Part shown: positions 40,975 to 50,984 of the stretch, one piece after another | Layout of the letters: each line of letters opens with the position of its first letter | How positions within the stretch are numbered: position 1 is the stretch's first letter | Origin: Polyangiaceae bacterium | GTDB taxonomy: Bacteria > Myxococcota_A > Polyangia > Polyangiales > Polyangiaceae | Length of the DNA: 64,000 nt | Assembly: GCA_016712345.1 (NCBI GenBank) | Contig: JADJRH010000001.1 | Coordinates: 3,100,001 to 3,164,000 of the forward strand | Reading direction: 5' to 3' | Translations under genes and position numbers: made by a program | Notes under the pieces: model-generated | What the model saw: the letters and a program-made list of their open reading frames with translations, nothing else | Databases searched by the model: none | What the model was told of the DNA's origin: nothing

Positions 40975-43900
40975 TTATTCGGCCGTTCCCAAGTCCACAA
41001 AGCCTCTGTCGACCATGACTACGAACGGCCGCTCTTCGAACTTGAGGCCACCTTTCCCGTCGTGATCAATGATCTGCACTTTGCCCATTCCATAACCCAT
41101 AGGCCCGCGTGAATAATAGTTTGCCAATAAAATATACGGACCTTTGCGCTCATTGGGCTTATTGCGAATGGTAAAACACTCAGGCCCATATCCGTTGGTT
41201 ACGTCGGCATAAAGAACGCCGCCCGAACCAAGTTCGCGCGCGCCGTAAAACGCATGGCCTCCGTCGCGATCATAGATATGAAAGTCCACGTCGTTGGCGT
41301 CGGTTTCCCAATTGAGTACAAATCGAATGGAGGGCTGATCTTCAATGAGTCCACCCTCATCGCGCACGCGTTGTTCAATCTCCGCTTTGCGCTTTGGGTC
41401 CGCCTTCATCCAAGCCGCGGCGATAATGCCCATGTCCTCGGCCAAAATTCTCCGCACACCGTCAAACCGACCGGCGGGGTAGTTATGAGTAAACCCATTG
41501 AGAATGGCTTCAAATGCCTTTTCGTGCCGGCCTTTCTTTAATAAAGCGTACGCATAGAGCCTATGGCTCGAAGGGTGGTCCGGCCTTTCCTCAACGGCTT
41601 TTTCATACGTATCAAGCGCCATATCCTGCGCCATGGCGTTGGCAATTCGCTCAAGCCTTTCACCCGCAAAACGCCTTGTGTCGGCCCGCGATGGGAACAA
41701 GTCAATCAATGACCCATAAGCCCGCGCCGCCTGGGCAAGCTCACCGGCCGCTTCAAACCCTTCACCGAGAGCCACAAGCGCCAGCACGTCACCCGGGCTT
41801 TGCTTACGCCATTCAAAAGCCGTTTTTACAGCATCGTTCAGGCGTTTCTCTTCAATCATTTGCATGACTGTTTTAAACTGCCCTGTATACGGTTCAGTTT
41901 TCTCAATGTATTCAGGTCGAACGTTGGAGTCTGCGCGCGCCCGATCGTTGGAAGCCACTGTTGGACTTGCCGGCGCCAACTCCAGCTCTTCCGCCGCCAC
42001 GCGACGCCGCTCGGTCTGCGGCTGTCCCGGCGTTTGTCGCCCGCTTTCAATGCGCGGCGCGGTGCTTGCGGGTTCCGGCCCCGCTCCCACCGCCGCGCCG
42101 CTCGACGTTCCGGCCCCGTGACCGATGGTGCCAATTGAACCCAGTCCAATCCCTTCTCCCCGGCCGCTGCCGCCCTCGCCGATGCCGGTCAAACCCAACC
42201 CACCGGCGCCGAACGAATCGCCGATTTCATCGCCCCACATATTGCCTCTTGCCGACATCGGATCGTTGCCCACTGCCGTGCTCGCTGCGCGTCCCGAGGA
42301 GCCTCCCGAGGTGGCCACTCCACCCATGCGAACCTGCGGAGGCTTGTTCTTAGGAGCCGGTTTGGCCGTTGGCGGGGGAGGAGGCGACGGAGGCTGTTTC
42401 GGCGGCGCCGGAGTTGCCCGCGTTTTCAAAATCACTCGGCCACCGTCGGTGATCAGAATGTCGGCCAGCGCAGTGCGATCAATTCCAAATCGCGAATATT
42501 GCCAGTTGTTTTCTAAAACAAGCAGCGATGTTTTGGGCGACAAGACTCGATATTTGGTGCTCAGTCCAACAATCTCTTTTGACAGCTCGGCACTTGACCC
42601 CTGTTGTCTCTCGCGCTCCACCAAACTGGCAATTTTGGCACCTACCCAAGCTCGTTCGAGAAGGGGTCTTTCGGCTTTTGCGAGCGTGGGAGATTGAGGG
42701 GCTTGATTGCCCACCGTCACTCGAACAGGGGTATTTTCAGGCACGTTCGCAAACACAAGTCGTTCGTCGCCGGCCTGCACGCCGTCGAGTTTATTTGGAA
42801 ACACAAAGTCCGCACCTTCCACGCGAACTTCCACGTTTGACCGCGTTGCTTCAGACAATCGTCGAGAGATCTCTTCCCCAGAAGAAGCCCCATCAATCAC
42901 GCTTCCACCCCGCGGAAGGCCCGCTGTTGCAAGGCTGCGCAACAAGTCGTCGTCGCGAATGCCACCCATTGCAATGGCATCCAATCGAACCACTCCGGCA
43001 TTTTTCAGCCGCAACACTTCACCCCTCAAGTGCTCGCCCGAAGTATTGCCCGCCGTCGGAATACCGTCTGTAATAAGAATAACCCGCGAGAGCCGTTTTT
43101 CAGCCGCTTTTTCTCCCGCCCAACTCAGCGCGGCGGAAAGGTTGGACGCCCCGAGCGCGAGGCGTTGTCGCATTCGAACAATGACGTCCTCGCCGAATTG
43201 ATTGGCCGGCCCTTCAAAAACCGTGTCGACCGATTGATCGAATGTGCCCACAACAAGCTGGCCTCTGTCGGGGACATTTTTGGCAATGAGCGCCGCAATT
43301 CGTTTTGCGGTGCGCTGCGCATCCACCATGCCGAGGGCCCGCGACGCGCTTGTGTCAATCAACACCAATGCGTCGGTGAGCGGCTCCGGTTGCGACGCAA
43401 TCACCGGCTTAATGCGCATTGCAACAAGGTTTCCATTACGCAGTCCGCCCTGCGTTGGAAACAGCCCCGATTCTAATAAAAAGTCGGCCGCCGGAGTGAC
43501 AGATGTCTTATGCAGTGTTTGAACGGGTGCCGCCCGCCCTGCGAGATATGCCTCCACATGAAGCGTGGCAATTTCAGGCAATCCTTTAAGCGGCAATGCG
43601 TAGGGCGCCGCATTGGTAATGGCCTGTGAATAACTTACAATGAGTTCTTTTTTGGATTTGCCGGGGATTGGAAATACCCTCGCCGAAAATTCATTCCCGG
43701 CGTTTTGTTCGAGCAACGCGGGGTCTTGTCGCCGGTGTAAAAAGTCTTCGTAGGCTTCTCGGGCGCGCTTTTTCTCGACCACTTCGCCTTCTTGCAAGCC
43801 GTCGGGGTTCATCATTGCAAAGCGACTGATCGATGCGCCTTGAGGCAATACAATATTAAATGTGCCTTCACGAACGCGATCTTCAGTATTTTCAAACGTT

Positions 43901-44163
43901 AAATGCAATTCTGTGAATGCAAGCGGATCGTCCACTACAGCGTGGGCTGTTAATGCGACGAGAGCCAATCCGCGACCGTCCGACGCTGTTAATGAAATGG
44001 GTACAGCGGGTTTCGTCTCGGCCGAGATGTCGTCAAAAGCGACACGCAACAGCGAGCCGGCCGCAATTGCAACGTTCGGAGTATTCGAATCTGAGTGGGG
44101 TTGGGTGGTGCATCCCAACGTTGCGGCAACACAAAATACCGCCATTCGCGCGAGAGAGCGCAT
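40975..44163 (-). CDS. VIT/vWA-domain lipoprotein with TPR and DUF2135-like C-terminus
   Basis: From ATG 44163, five bases after GGAGG, the product is 1062 residues. The lipobox is AATLGC (~17). Order of parts: VIT domain (LALVALTAHAVVDDPLAFTELHL, GTFNIVLPQGASISRF, and KKRAREAYED, residues ~60-210); von Willebrand A domain with a MIDAS-like DTSAS and ITDGIPT (~285-450); a Pro/Lys and Gly-rich linker (~590-720); TPR-like repeats (~780-900); and a DUF2135-like C-terminus (DANDVDFHIYDRDGGHAFYG, ADVTNGYGPECFTI). VIT/vWA proteins act in adhesion or complex assembly. It diverges from the WD40-like lipoprotein gene at 44314. Confidence 0.9.
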   Translation of the reverse strand: MRSLARMAVFCVAATLGCTTQPHSDSNTPNVAIAAGSLLRVAFDDISAETKPAVPISLTASDGRGLALVALTAHAVVDDPLAFTELHLTFENTEDRVREGTFNIVLPQGASISRFAMMNPDGLQEGEVVEKKRAREAYEDFLHRRQDPALLEQNAGNEFSARVFPIPGKSKKELIVSYSQAITNAAPYALPLKGLPEIATLHVEAYLAGRAAPVQTLHKTSVTPAADFLLESGLFPTQGGLRNGNLVAMRIKPVIASQPEPLTDALVLIDTSASRALGMVDAQRTAKRIAALIAKNVPDRGQLVVGTFDQSVDTVFEGPANQFGEDVIVRMRQRLALGASNLSAALSWAGEKAAEKRLSRVILITDGIPTAGNTSGEHLRGEVLRLKNAGVVRLDAIAMGGIRDDDLLRSLATAGLPRGGSVIDGASSGEEISRRLSEATRSNVEVRVEGADFVFPNKLDGVQAGDERLVFANVPENTPVRVTVGNQAPQSPTLAKAERPLLERAWVGAKIASLVERERQQGSSAELSKEIVGLSTKYRVLSPKTSLLVLENNWQYSRFGIDRTALADILITDGGRVILKTRATPAPPKQPPSPPPPPTAKPAPKNKPPQVRMGGVATSGGSSGRAASTAVGNDPMSARGNMWGDEIGDSFGAGGLGLTGIGEGGSGRGEGIGLGSIGTIGHGAGTSSGAAVGAGPEPASTAPRIESGRQTPGQPQTERRRVAAEELELAPASPTVASNDRARADSNVRPEYIEKTEPYTGQFKTVMQMIEEKRLNDAVKTAFEWRKQSPGDVLALVALGEGFEAAGELAQAARAYGSLIDLFPSRADTRRFAGERLERIANAMAQDMALDTYEKAVEERPDHPSSHRLYAYALLKKGRHEKAFEAILNGFTHNYPAGRFDGVRRILAEDMGIIAAAWMKADPKRKAEIEQRVRDEGGLIEDQPSIRFVLNWETDANDVDFHIYDRDGGHAFYGARELGSGGVLYADVTNGYGPECFTIRNKPNERKGPYILLANYYSRGPMGYGMGKVQIIDHDGKGGLKFEERPFVVMVDRGFVDLGTAE

Positions 44164-44313
44164 GGAGCCTCCGGCCGGAGCGAGTGTAAAAAACCGGCAA
44201 AAAGAGCCGACAACCGATCGAGTGTGAAAGTTTCCCACGAGCTATAACCGGCCTCAAGAGAAACGATGAGCGGTGGTCGCCCAACGAGGATCGCATGATA
44301 AGGTCTCATCCAC

Positions 44314-47286
44314 ATGCGAAGAACTGCGTTCATAACGCTCGTGGGGCTCTTGGCGATGGCCTGTTCAAGCGCGGTTCCGCCCGAAAAAAATCCTGAACGC
44401 CCAACAATGGCCGCATCCACAACGGCGCCGGTGGCTGCGATTCGGGCCGTTCACCTGTTTACCGCGGCCGATTGGTTGGCAGCGGCGGATCAAGCCGAAA
44501 AAGAGGGCAATATCGATGTGGCCAATGCGTGTCGCGGCAAAGCTTATCAACTCTCCCCCTCGCTCGACCTATTAAAAAAATGGATGGACGGGCTTTTATC
44601 AACGGGTGCATGGAGCATTGCCAAGGCGCAGTTGGCGCAATTGGCACCGCCCGACAATACAGCGGCGGCCCGCGACTACATTGCTTCCATTCAAGCGCGT
44701 ATTGATGCCCACCCGACTCAATCAATTTCCCTGAATTTGGAGCCCATTCCCGCGCAATGGTCCCCCGCTTTGGAAGCGCAAAAGGCGGGTCGTTGGGCCG
44801 ACGCACTGCCGATGTTTGATAAAGCATTCACACCCGAAAGTGCGCCCTCTCTCCATGAATATGTGGCTCAACTGGCGTGGCAATCGGGCAACCATAAGAC
44901 TGCCGCACAACATTGGACGAAAGCCCGTGTTTTGATCTGTGAAGCCGGCGCAACGCTCGATTTGTTTTCAATTGAAGAGGCACCGAAAGCGTCGTTTGAG
45001 CCGACAACCGACGGACTTGTGGTTTTCAGCTCCATCAGAACAAGTTTCGGTCCGTACATTCCGTTATGGCGTGTGCAATGGACAAGTTCATTGGATGTCA
45101 ATGATGTTCGTTTTCGCGTGAATGTGGCCGACAACCTTTCCGGTGCAATGGTTATTGAAAACGGCCGCTACTACATTCACCCGTCTGAACGCGGTATTGT
45201 TGTGCGCGAAACCGCCACTTCGGCTGTGATTGAAACCATTGATATCGGTTTGAAACAACCCACTCTTGAATGGGTATCAGGACCGCTTCAAAACCTGCAA
45301 TTCATTGCGGCTCAGGCCGGTGATGTCACGGTATGGGATCGCGTAACGAAAAAGGTGGAGAAGTTTACCCTTGAAGGGACAACGCCGACCATTACACGAG
45401 TGTATCGCGCCGGTCGCGGGGTTTATCACGATAACATTTTAAAAGACACGCCGTCCTGGGCGGTTCGCGCCGCGCTTTCGCCCGATGGCCGGCTTTTGGC
45501 TGTCGGTGGCTCAGACTCAAAAGTGCGGGTGTTTCATCGCAACGGCTCAAAACCGCAAGTGTTTGAACACAAGTGGGATTACGAAGAAAGGCGCGGCATG
45601 GGTGGCAATCCAGATCTCAATGAGCCGCTCGATCTCCGATTTAATGAAAGCGGAACAGAATTATGGGCGGCTTTTTCCCACGGTGAAACATTGGTGTGGA
45701 ATCCAATTAAAGGCACATTAATACGCAATATCAACGGCCAGTGCTCCGATGAAGAAGCCTCTCAATACGTTAATCGTTATCAGCAGCCCGGTGTGCCGCT
45801 TGCCGTGCCGAGCGCCCGCGACAAAGAAGAGTGTGGACATCGCGCGCGGGCTTCTTTTTCACCCGATCTCAAACATGTGGCCATTTTAGCCGGCAATTGG
45901 GCGGTTCGCGATACAGCCACGTTTCGCGTTCAAACAACGTTGTCGTCCGACGCGGTGCCCGATGTTCGTTGGGCTTCCAATGGCAACTTGGTTGGATTGG
46001 GCGAAAATGGTGCGGTGTTGCATTGGGTGCCGTCCACCGGAAAAACGGAGGGCAAAACCCCCGAGTCATTAAAAGAACATCGCTATTCTGTATACGATAC
46101 GTTCATTAATGACGCAGGCTCGATCTTTTCGTTTGAATCGGGAAAAACCTGGCACGTTTGGAATTTGAGCACGGGGCAAAAAGAATTGCTCCAGCCGGAC
46201 GCGAAACTGCACGCTGTTTCGAGCGATGGAAACACTTGGATTGTCCGGCTCCCAAAGGTTGTTCACGTCATAGATGGCAATACCAAAAAGGTGATTGCCG
46301 CTTATCCGTTATCGCAGGGTGAAGAAACCACCGGCCATATCTCAGCCGATGGGAAAACAGCGATTCTCGACGTGAGTGTTTACCCTCATTCAAAGCTCGT
46401 ATTGTGCGACCTAAAGAATGGTGAATGTAAACCGCTCCCCCAAGGCGATGATAAAGATGTGTTTTCGATTTCAGAAAACGGTAAATGGGCGGTTATTGGA
46501 AAGCGTAATGAACCGCCCTCCGTTGTTGATTTGCCGGCTCAAAAAGAGGTCTTTTCACTCAGCCCGGCTACCAGGAGTGCGGCGATTTCAGCCGACGGAA
46601 AATGGGTCGCTTGGATAGAACATCCAGATCGCGACATGCGGAAAGTTGTTATTCACCGGCGGCTCCTCTCATCGCAAAAAACGGAGAGCATTGACCAGGT
46701 GGCTTGGCCGACCGAAATAGCCATTGCGCGAGATGGCAGTGTTGTATGGGCCCTATTTGAGCATGGCCTTTTTCGATGGTCGGGTGGGGACGATCGCGGC
46801 ACTCTGTTTGAAAATAACGCCTTTCGATTGGCGAGGCATATTCAGCTCTCGCCCGATAACAAGCTCATGCTCCTATCTGGCTATGGTCAAGTGAACGCGT
46901 TTGCCCTGGGCGCCGGACCGGCACCGCTTGCCACATTGAGAGCTTTGCGGAGCGGCGGATATTTTATCAAGAGCGAGGCGGGTGCCGTTGAAGGGTCGGC
47001 CGATGCGCCTGATCATCTGCTGACATCGGCGTCCCGCGGCCAGGAGCAATTGATTTTGTCGGGGCGTGCAGGCTGGGATGCGGCTCACATTCAAGGCGTT
47101 TGGGCGTCGGCCTTAATGGGAAAGATAGCGTCGCCGCCCATTGCAAACGTCGGCGCGCAAACCGGCCCCGGTAACCCTCCAATTGGAGCGTCCGCGGACG
47201 TCGTCGGAGCGTCCGCCGTTGTCAGGTTCTACCCGCCGCCAAACTTAAACCCAACCCCAAACGAAAGCCCTGTCAAAAGCCATTGA
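44314..47286 (+). CDS. Lipoprotein with beta-propeller (WD40-like) repeats
   Basis: The 990-residue product has a lipoprotein signal (FITLVGLLAMACSSA, lipid Cys ~17), a TPR-like helical part (~50-205) and then at least eight beta-propeller-type repeats (~215-900) with motifs such as SPDGRLLAVGGSDSKVRVFH, SPDLKHVAILAGNWAVRD, SADGKTAILDVS and SADGKWVAWIEH. WD40-like propellers bind proteins or ligands; the surface location suggests a sensor or scaffold. Codons are visibly richer in A/T than the flanking type VI and ABC genes. Its 3' end overlaps the convergent gene at 47229 by 58 bp. It diverges from the VIT/vWA gene. Confidence 0.8.
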   Translation: MRRTAFITLVGLLAMACSSAVPPEKNPERPTMAASTTAPVAAIRAVHLFTAADWLAAADQAEKEGNIDVANACRGKAYQLSPSLDLLKKWMDGLLSTGAWSIAKAQLAQLAPPDNTAAARDYIASIQARIDAHPTQSISLNLEPIPAQWSPALEAQKAGRWADALPMFDKAFTPESAPSLHEYVAQLAWQSGNHKTAAQHWTKARVLICEAGATLDLFSIEEAPKASFEPTTDGLVVFSSIRTSFGPYIPLWRVQWTSSLDVNDVRFRVNVADNLSGAMVIENGRYYIHPSERGIVVRETATSAVIETIDIGLKQPTLEWVSGPLQNLQFIAAQAGDVTVWDRVTKKVEKFTLEGTTPTITRVYRAGRGVYHDNILKDTPSWAVRAALSPDGRLLAVGGSDSKVRVFHRNGSKPQVFEHKWDYEERRGMGGNPDLNEPLDLRFNESGTELWAAFSHGETLVWNPIKGTLIRNINGQCSDEEASQYVNRYQQPGVPLAVPSARDKEECGHRARASFSPDLKHVAILAGNWAVRDTATFRVQTTLSSDAVPDVRWASNGNLVGLGENGAVLHWVPSTGKTEGKTPESLKEHRYSVYDTFINDAGSIFSFESGKTWHVWNLSTGQKELLQPDAKLHAVSSDGNTWIVRLPKVVHVIDGNTKKVIAAYPLSQGEETTGHISADGKTAILDVSVYPHSKLVLCDLKNGECKPLPQGDDKDVFSISENGKWAVIGKRNEPPSVVDLPAQKEVFSLSPATRSAAISADGKWVAWIEHPDRDMRKVVIHRRLLSSQKTESIDQVAWPTEIAIARDGSVVWALFEHGLFRWSGGDDRGTLFENNAFRLARHIQLSPDNKLMLLSGYGQVNAFALGAGPAPLATLRALRSGGYFIKSEAGAVEGSADAPDHLLTSASRGQEQLILSGRAGWDAAHIQGVWASALMGKIASPPIANVGAQTGPGNPPIGASADVVGASAVVRFYPPPNLNPTPNESPVKSH

Positions 47287-47948
47287 ATATCATCGGTGGC
47301 AAGCACGGCGGTGCCCAGCTCCGGTGTTAAAAAAAGCCCTTTTGCCTGGGGAAAGTTAACCTCCACTCCAATCGAATGTGTACTCCAAAAAGTGGACTCC
47401 ATTCCTTTCACATACGACGGCTGAAACCGATTGACCAAATACACCGCCCACCGTTCGGATCCTCGATAACCCACGTCAAATTCGCCGATGGGCACAAACG
47501 CCGCGCGGCCCAATTGACATAAACTCACGCTCTCGTAAGCGCCCCCGCAACCCACGCCAAATCCTGCGCCGAGAGCCACAGAAACCGGCCCTTTTAATGG
47601 ATATGCGCGGAGCGTTGCGGAGCCCATCCACGTTTCATTGATCTCGGCGGGACTGCCCAACTTGGAGCCGCCAATCTTCGCAATTGCGAGGCCTGCTCCA
47701 ATGTCCAGATCGAGCCAATGGGCCACTCCCGTGGCAGCGCGTATTTCACCGGAAACGCCTGTTTTCCCGCCCAATGTCCACGCACCACCGGCCGAACCGT
47801 GAACCGACGCTTTAAGCGCTCCCACGCCCACGGCTTCAGGCATTCCTCCCGATACCAAGCGGCCCGGCGGCCCAAACGTCGGCGCAACGCAGCCAAAGTT
47901 GGCAGCAATGAGTACACCCAGCCCGCAAAGGCCAACGACTGGTTTCAT
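47229..47948 (-). CDS. Small outer-membrane-type lipoprotein
   Basis: The ORF is open upstream, but ATG 47948 begins a normal lipoprotein signal (MKPVVGLCGLGVLIAANFGC). The 239-residue product is rich in Gly and aromatic beta-strands (GVAHWLDLDIGAGLAIAK, FVPIGEFDVGYRGSERWAVYLV, GLSFGVGFKFGGG with the terminal Gly tail), consistent with a beta-sheet or outer-membrane barrel-like domain. No family is recognised. It overlaps the WD40 gene's end on the other strand by 58 bp. The permease gene ends 46 bp upstream on the same strand, so it may belong to the end of that operon. Confidence 0.65.
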   Translation of the reverse strand: MKPVVGLCGLGVLIAANFGCVAPTFGPPGRLVSGGMPEAVGVGALKASVHGSAGGAWTLGGKTGVSGEIRAATGVAHWLDLDIGAGLAIAKIGGSKLGSPAEINETWMGSATLRAYPLKGPVSVALGAGFGVGCGGAYESVSLCQLGRAAFVPIGEFDVGYRGSERWAVYLVNRFQPSYVKGMESTFWSTHSIGVEVNFPQAKGLFLTPELGTAVLATDDIQWLLTGLSFGVGFKFGGG

Positions 47949-47994
47949 AAACACGCATCGGCACTGTGCAGTTTTAGGGCCGACCCGCGTCGGG

Positions 47995-49782
47995 TTACGT
48001 CGGCTCCTCTGCGGCGCCCGTGAACACGAGCTGTGCGTTTTCGGCCGCCGGCGGGTTTGCGGCCTGCGCGGCGGCTTCGGCTTGAGCGCGTTCGGCTTCA
48101 ATGCGGGCCGACTCAGCGGCTTCATCTTCTTGGGCAAGGAGCCTGTCTGTCTCGGCGAGCATTTTGTTGTGCTGGTCAATGATCTGGGCACTTCGCCTAC
48201 CGGCGGCAATTAAGCTGATAAAGCCCAAAATCAGGTATGCGAAAGAACACAACACCGACGCAAAAGGCGCAAATCCGGGTGTGGAGTCGTCCACTTTATC
48301 AATCGCGTAAAAAACGAAAAACGGCGACGGTGCGGCCACTGACAAGAGATCATCGTTCCAACCGCCGGAAGAGCCCAATACGCCGACAATGGCAGCAATC
48401 ACCCACGGAGTGATGAGCAAGGCAACCACGGTTCCGGCGAGGATTAAACGCGCGGTGGTGGCGGTGCTCGATCGCGCCCGAGCGTAGGTGCCAAGTCCCA
48501 ACTGGAAAACGAAGAAACCCACACAATAGAGGGCAAACAGAACCACTTGTTCGGGCCCTTCCCAAGCGTACGACTGGCGTGTTGCCGATAGGACGGCGCC
48601 GAGAGCTGCCAAAAGGCCCAATCCCAAAACGCCGATTACCAGTTGCAAAAGCGCTGTTCGCGTAACGCTGGGGCCCAAAAATCGGCTGAAACTGCCGGTG
48701 CGAACCCGATCCCAATGCGCTGTTACGCGGCGCGAAGGGCCAATTGCATCACCTTGAAAAAGGAAAACACAAAACGTGAGTATTAGAAAGAATACGCCCA
48801 GTGATAACATCGAGAGCGCCATTGTTTCCTGGGGCCGAATCGCACCGATAATGGGGGCGGTTCCAACAAGGGCCAGGATGGGTACACACACCAAAAACCA
48901 GCGCTTGAGTCCCGTGGATCGATCATCTGTGGGGCTAGTGAGATTGGCAATTGTCACTTCGTACATGAACCAGGCGGGCACAACCACGGCAACCACCGGT
49001 CCCACGAAGAGGGACATCACATAAACAATGTCAAACGGAGCGCGCGAATACGCGGTTGGCAGCCAGATCGGCGGCCCTTCGGGAACTCCGGGCCACGCTT
49101 TGTGAGCGGCAATGGAGAGCACCGGGCCAAACAAGATGAACGTGATGATCGAAAACGGCAGCGCGAGGAGCAGCGTGACCGCGATCGCGCCGCGCATGCT
49201 CGTCATTTTCGAACTCAGCGCGAGCCCAAACGCAACGCTCATGAGAGCGATTAAAAACAAGAACAAGAAGGCCACAATCGTTTCAGTGGCCGTGACCCCG
49301 CCGAACAAAAACGGCAGCGCTCCCACAGGCGCAAGCATCACGATGTAGAGCGAGATCGTTGTGTACGCAGCGAGGAATTTTCCGCGCGCGATCATGCCCG
49401 GTGGAAGACCCGCCAGAAGCACGGCTTCCCAAGTTCTGCCTTCACGCTCGGCGGCAATTCCGTTGGCTGCGACCGTTGGCCCAACAAGGGTCACCACAAA
49501 GTACGCGAGCGAAAAGAACACGTGAAAGAGCGTAATTCCCGTTGTGGAAGGGCTCGCATCCGCCGCGGCCAACCCACCGATGCCCGCGATGAGCATTGTC
49601 ATCAGCATGGTGAGTACACACAAAATCACGGGTGTACGCGCGAGGCGCACGGCCTGTTTCAGCTCGCGAATCCAAATGGGGTTTGGATCGGCGCGAAACA
49701 GATCAAATCGATAACGCGCTCGATCTTTGAAGCGCCGCGAAACCGGTCCACTCGGAACAGCCTGTCCGGTCTGAACGCTCAT
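47995..49782 (-). CDS. ABC-2-type transporter permease
   Basis: The 595-residue protein has about twelve hydrophobic segments in two bundles. The first bundle shows the ABC-2 membrane pattern: PIWIRELKQAVRLARTPVIL, AAEREGRTWEAVLLAGLPPGM with the conserved E-R-E-x-x-T-W stretch, and the C-terminal bundle (LLQLVIGVLGLGLLAALGAV, GTVVALLITPWVIAAIVGV). A long Glu/Ala/Arg-rich helical tail (~545-595) likely sits in the cytoplasm. It shares an ATGA overlap with the ABC ATPase gene upstream. The substrate is unknown; the gliding-type GldF class is one comparison. Confidence 0.87.
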   Translation of the reverse strand: MSVQTGQAVPSGPVSRRFKDRARYRFDLFRADPNPIWIRELKQAVRLARTPVILCVLTMLMTMLIAGIGGLAAADASPSTTGITLFHVFFSLAYFVVTLVGPTVAANGIAAEREGRTWEAVLLAGLPPGMIARGKFLAAYTTISLYIVMLAPVGALPFLFGGVTATETIVAFLFLFLIALMSVAFGLALSSKMTSMRGAIAVTLLLALPFSIITFILFGPVLSIAAHKAWPGVPEGPPIWLPTAYSRAPFDIVYVMSLFVGPVVAVVVPAWFMYEVTIANLTSPTDDRSTGLKRWFLVCVPILALVGTAPIIGAIRPQETMALSMLSLGVFFLILTFCVFLFQGDAIGPSRRVTAHWDRVRTGSFSRFLGPSVTRTALLQLVIGVLGLGLLAALGAVLSATRQSYAWEGPEQVVLFALYCVGFFVFQLGLGTYARARSSTATTARLILAGTVVALLITPWVIAAIVGVLGSSGGWNDDLLSVAAPSPFFVFYAIDKVDDSTPGFAPFASVLCSFAYLILGFISLIAAGRRSAQIIDQHNKMLAETDRLLAQEDEAAESARIEAERAQAEAAAQAANPPAAENAQLVFTGAAEEPT

Positions 49783-50984
49783 TGCACTCCTCCGCGCGTC
49801 ACTTCGAGGAAGATTCGCTCAAGCTCGTTGCGCTCAGGTTCAACGCCGATCACCGGTGCGCCGTTCATTACCAAGTAGCGGACGATCTCGGCGATCTGCG
49901 CGTCACCGCCCACAAACCCCACTTGAACGAATGTGCCAATCACATCGGCTTCGGGAACACCCAAACCGGTTTTTAAGATGTGCGCGGCGCGTTCCGGGTC
50001 TGACAAGAGCCTTATTTTGAGGCGTCGCCGCGGCGGCGCGGCCATTGGCGGCGGATGAGGATGCGCGTAGTGCGGTGCCTGCGGATGGGGGTGTGTCGCC
50101 GGGTAGGTCATGGGTGGACCGGCGGGACGTTGGCCGTAGGGAGGGGCCTGCATGGGCCTGTAACCGGGGCTGTACGAGACGGGCGCCGGAGCCGTGTGGC
50201 CCACCGCCTGCGCAGACCGAATGGCTTCAAGCCGCGACGAGATCTCGCCGATGGGGCCCGCCACAACAAGGCGGCCCTTTTCGAGAATGGCGATGGATGT
50301 ACACACGTCGCTCAACTCCGTGAGGATGTGCGACGACAGAAAGATCGTTTTTCCGAGCGATCGAAGCTCCAGCAGCAGATCGCGAATTTCAATGCGGGCG
50401 CGCGGATCGAGGTCGCTCGCGGGCTCATCGAGAATGAGTACCTTTGGATCGTGAAGCAAAATGCGCCCGAGTTGGAGGCGCTGCTTCATTCCTTTGGACA
50501 TTGTTGCAACGACGCGATCTTGAATTTTGCCGAGATCCGTAAGCTCCAGCACAGCATCGACAACGCTGAGCGAAGGCACTCGAAACGCGTCCGCAAAAAA
50601 CTCAAGGTACTCACGCACGGTGATGCGCTCGTAAACACCCGCGTGATCGGGCATGTACCCAATGAGGCGGCGCACTTCATTGGGGTCGATTGTCACATCG
50701 ATCCCATCGACTTCGACGCGACCCGCCATGGGCTCCAAAAGCGTGGCCATCACGCGAATGGTGGTTGTTTTGCCGGCACCGTTTGGGCCGATAAACCCGA
50801 AGATTTCTCCCTGAGCGACATCAAAAGTGACATCGCGCAACACGTCGAGATTGCCGAATCGGTGCCATAAATGGCGCACGCGAATGGCCGGCGTTACGCG
50901 GGGTGCCGCACGGGGTGAAGGTGCGGTTCCACCTTCGATCCGAGTCCTTTCGGGAGCGGCTGTTGTGTCCACAACGTCGGTCAC
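49779..50984 (-). CDS. ABC transporter ATP-binding protein with extended C-terminal domain
   Basis: The 401-residue product has a full nucleotide-binding domain: Walker A GPNGAGKT, Q-loop region, signature MSKGMKQRLQLGR (variant of LSGGQ), Walker B LILDEPASDLDP and the switch His in FLSSHI. Residues ~250-325 are a Pro/His/Tyr-rich linker (PMQAPPYGQRPAGPPM and PHPQAPHYAHPHP), then a second small domain containing FVQVGFVGGDAQIAEIVRYLV and ending LERIFLEVTRGGVQ, as in GldA-like or DrrA-type ATPases. GTG 50984 has GGGGAGG upstream, and its GTGA overlaps the previous gene's stop; this choice supersedes ATG 50999. Confidence 0.93.
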   Translation of the reverse strand: MTDVVDTTAAPERTRIEGGTAPSPRAAPRVTPAIRVRHLWHRFGNLDVLRDVTFDVAQGEIFGFIGPNGAGKTTTIRVMATLLEPMAGRVEVDGIDVTIDPNEVRRLIGYMPDHAGVYERITVREYLEFFADAFRVPSLSVVDAVLELTDLGKIQDRVVATMSKGMKQRLQLGRILLHDPKVLILDEPASDLDPRARIEIRDLLLELRSLGKTIFLSSHILTELSDVCTSIAILEKGRLVVAGPIGEISSRLEAIRSAQAVGHTAPAPVSYSPGYRPMQAPPYGQRPAGPPMTYPATHPHPQAPHYAHPHPPPMAAPPRRRLKIRLLSDPERAAHILKTGLGVPEADVIGTFVQVGFVGGDAQIAEIVRYLVMNGAPVIGVEPERNELERIFLEVTRGGVQ

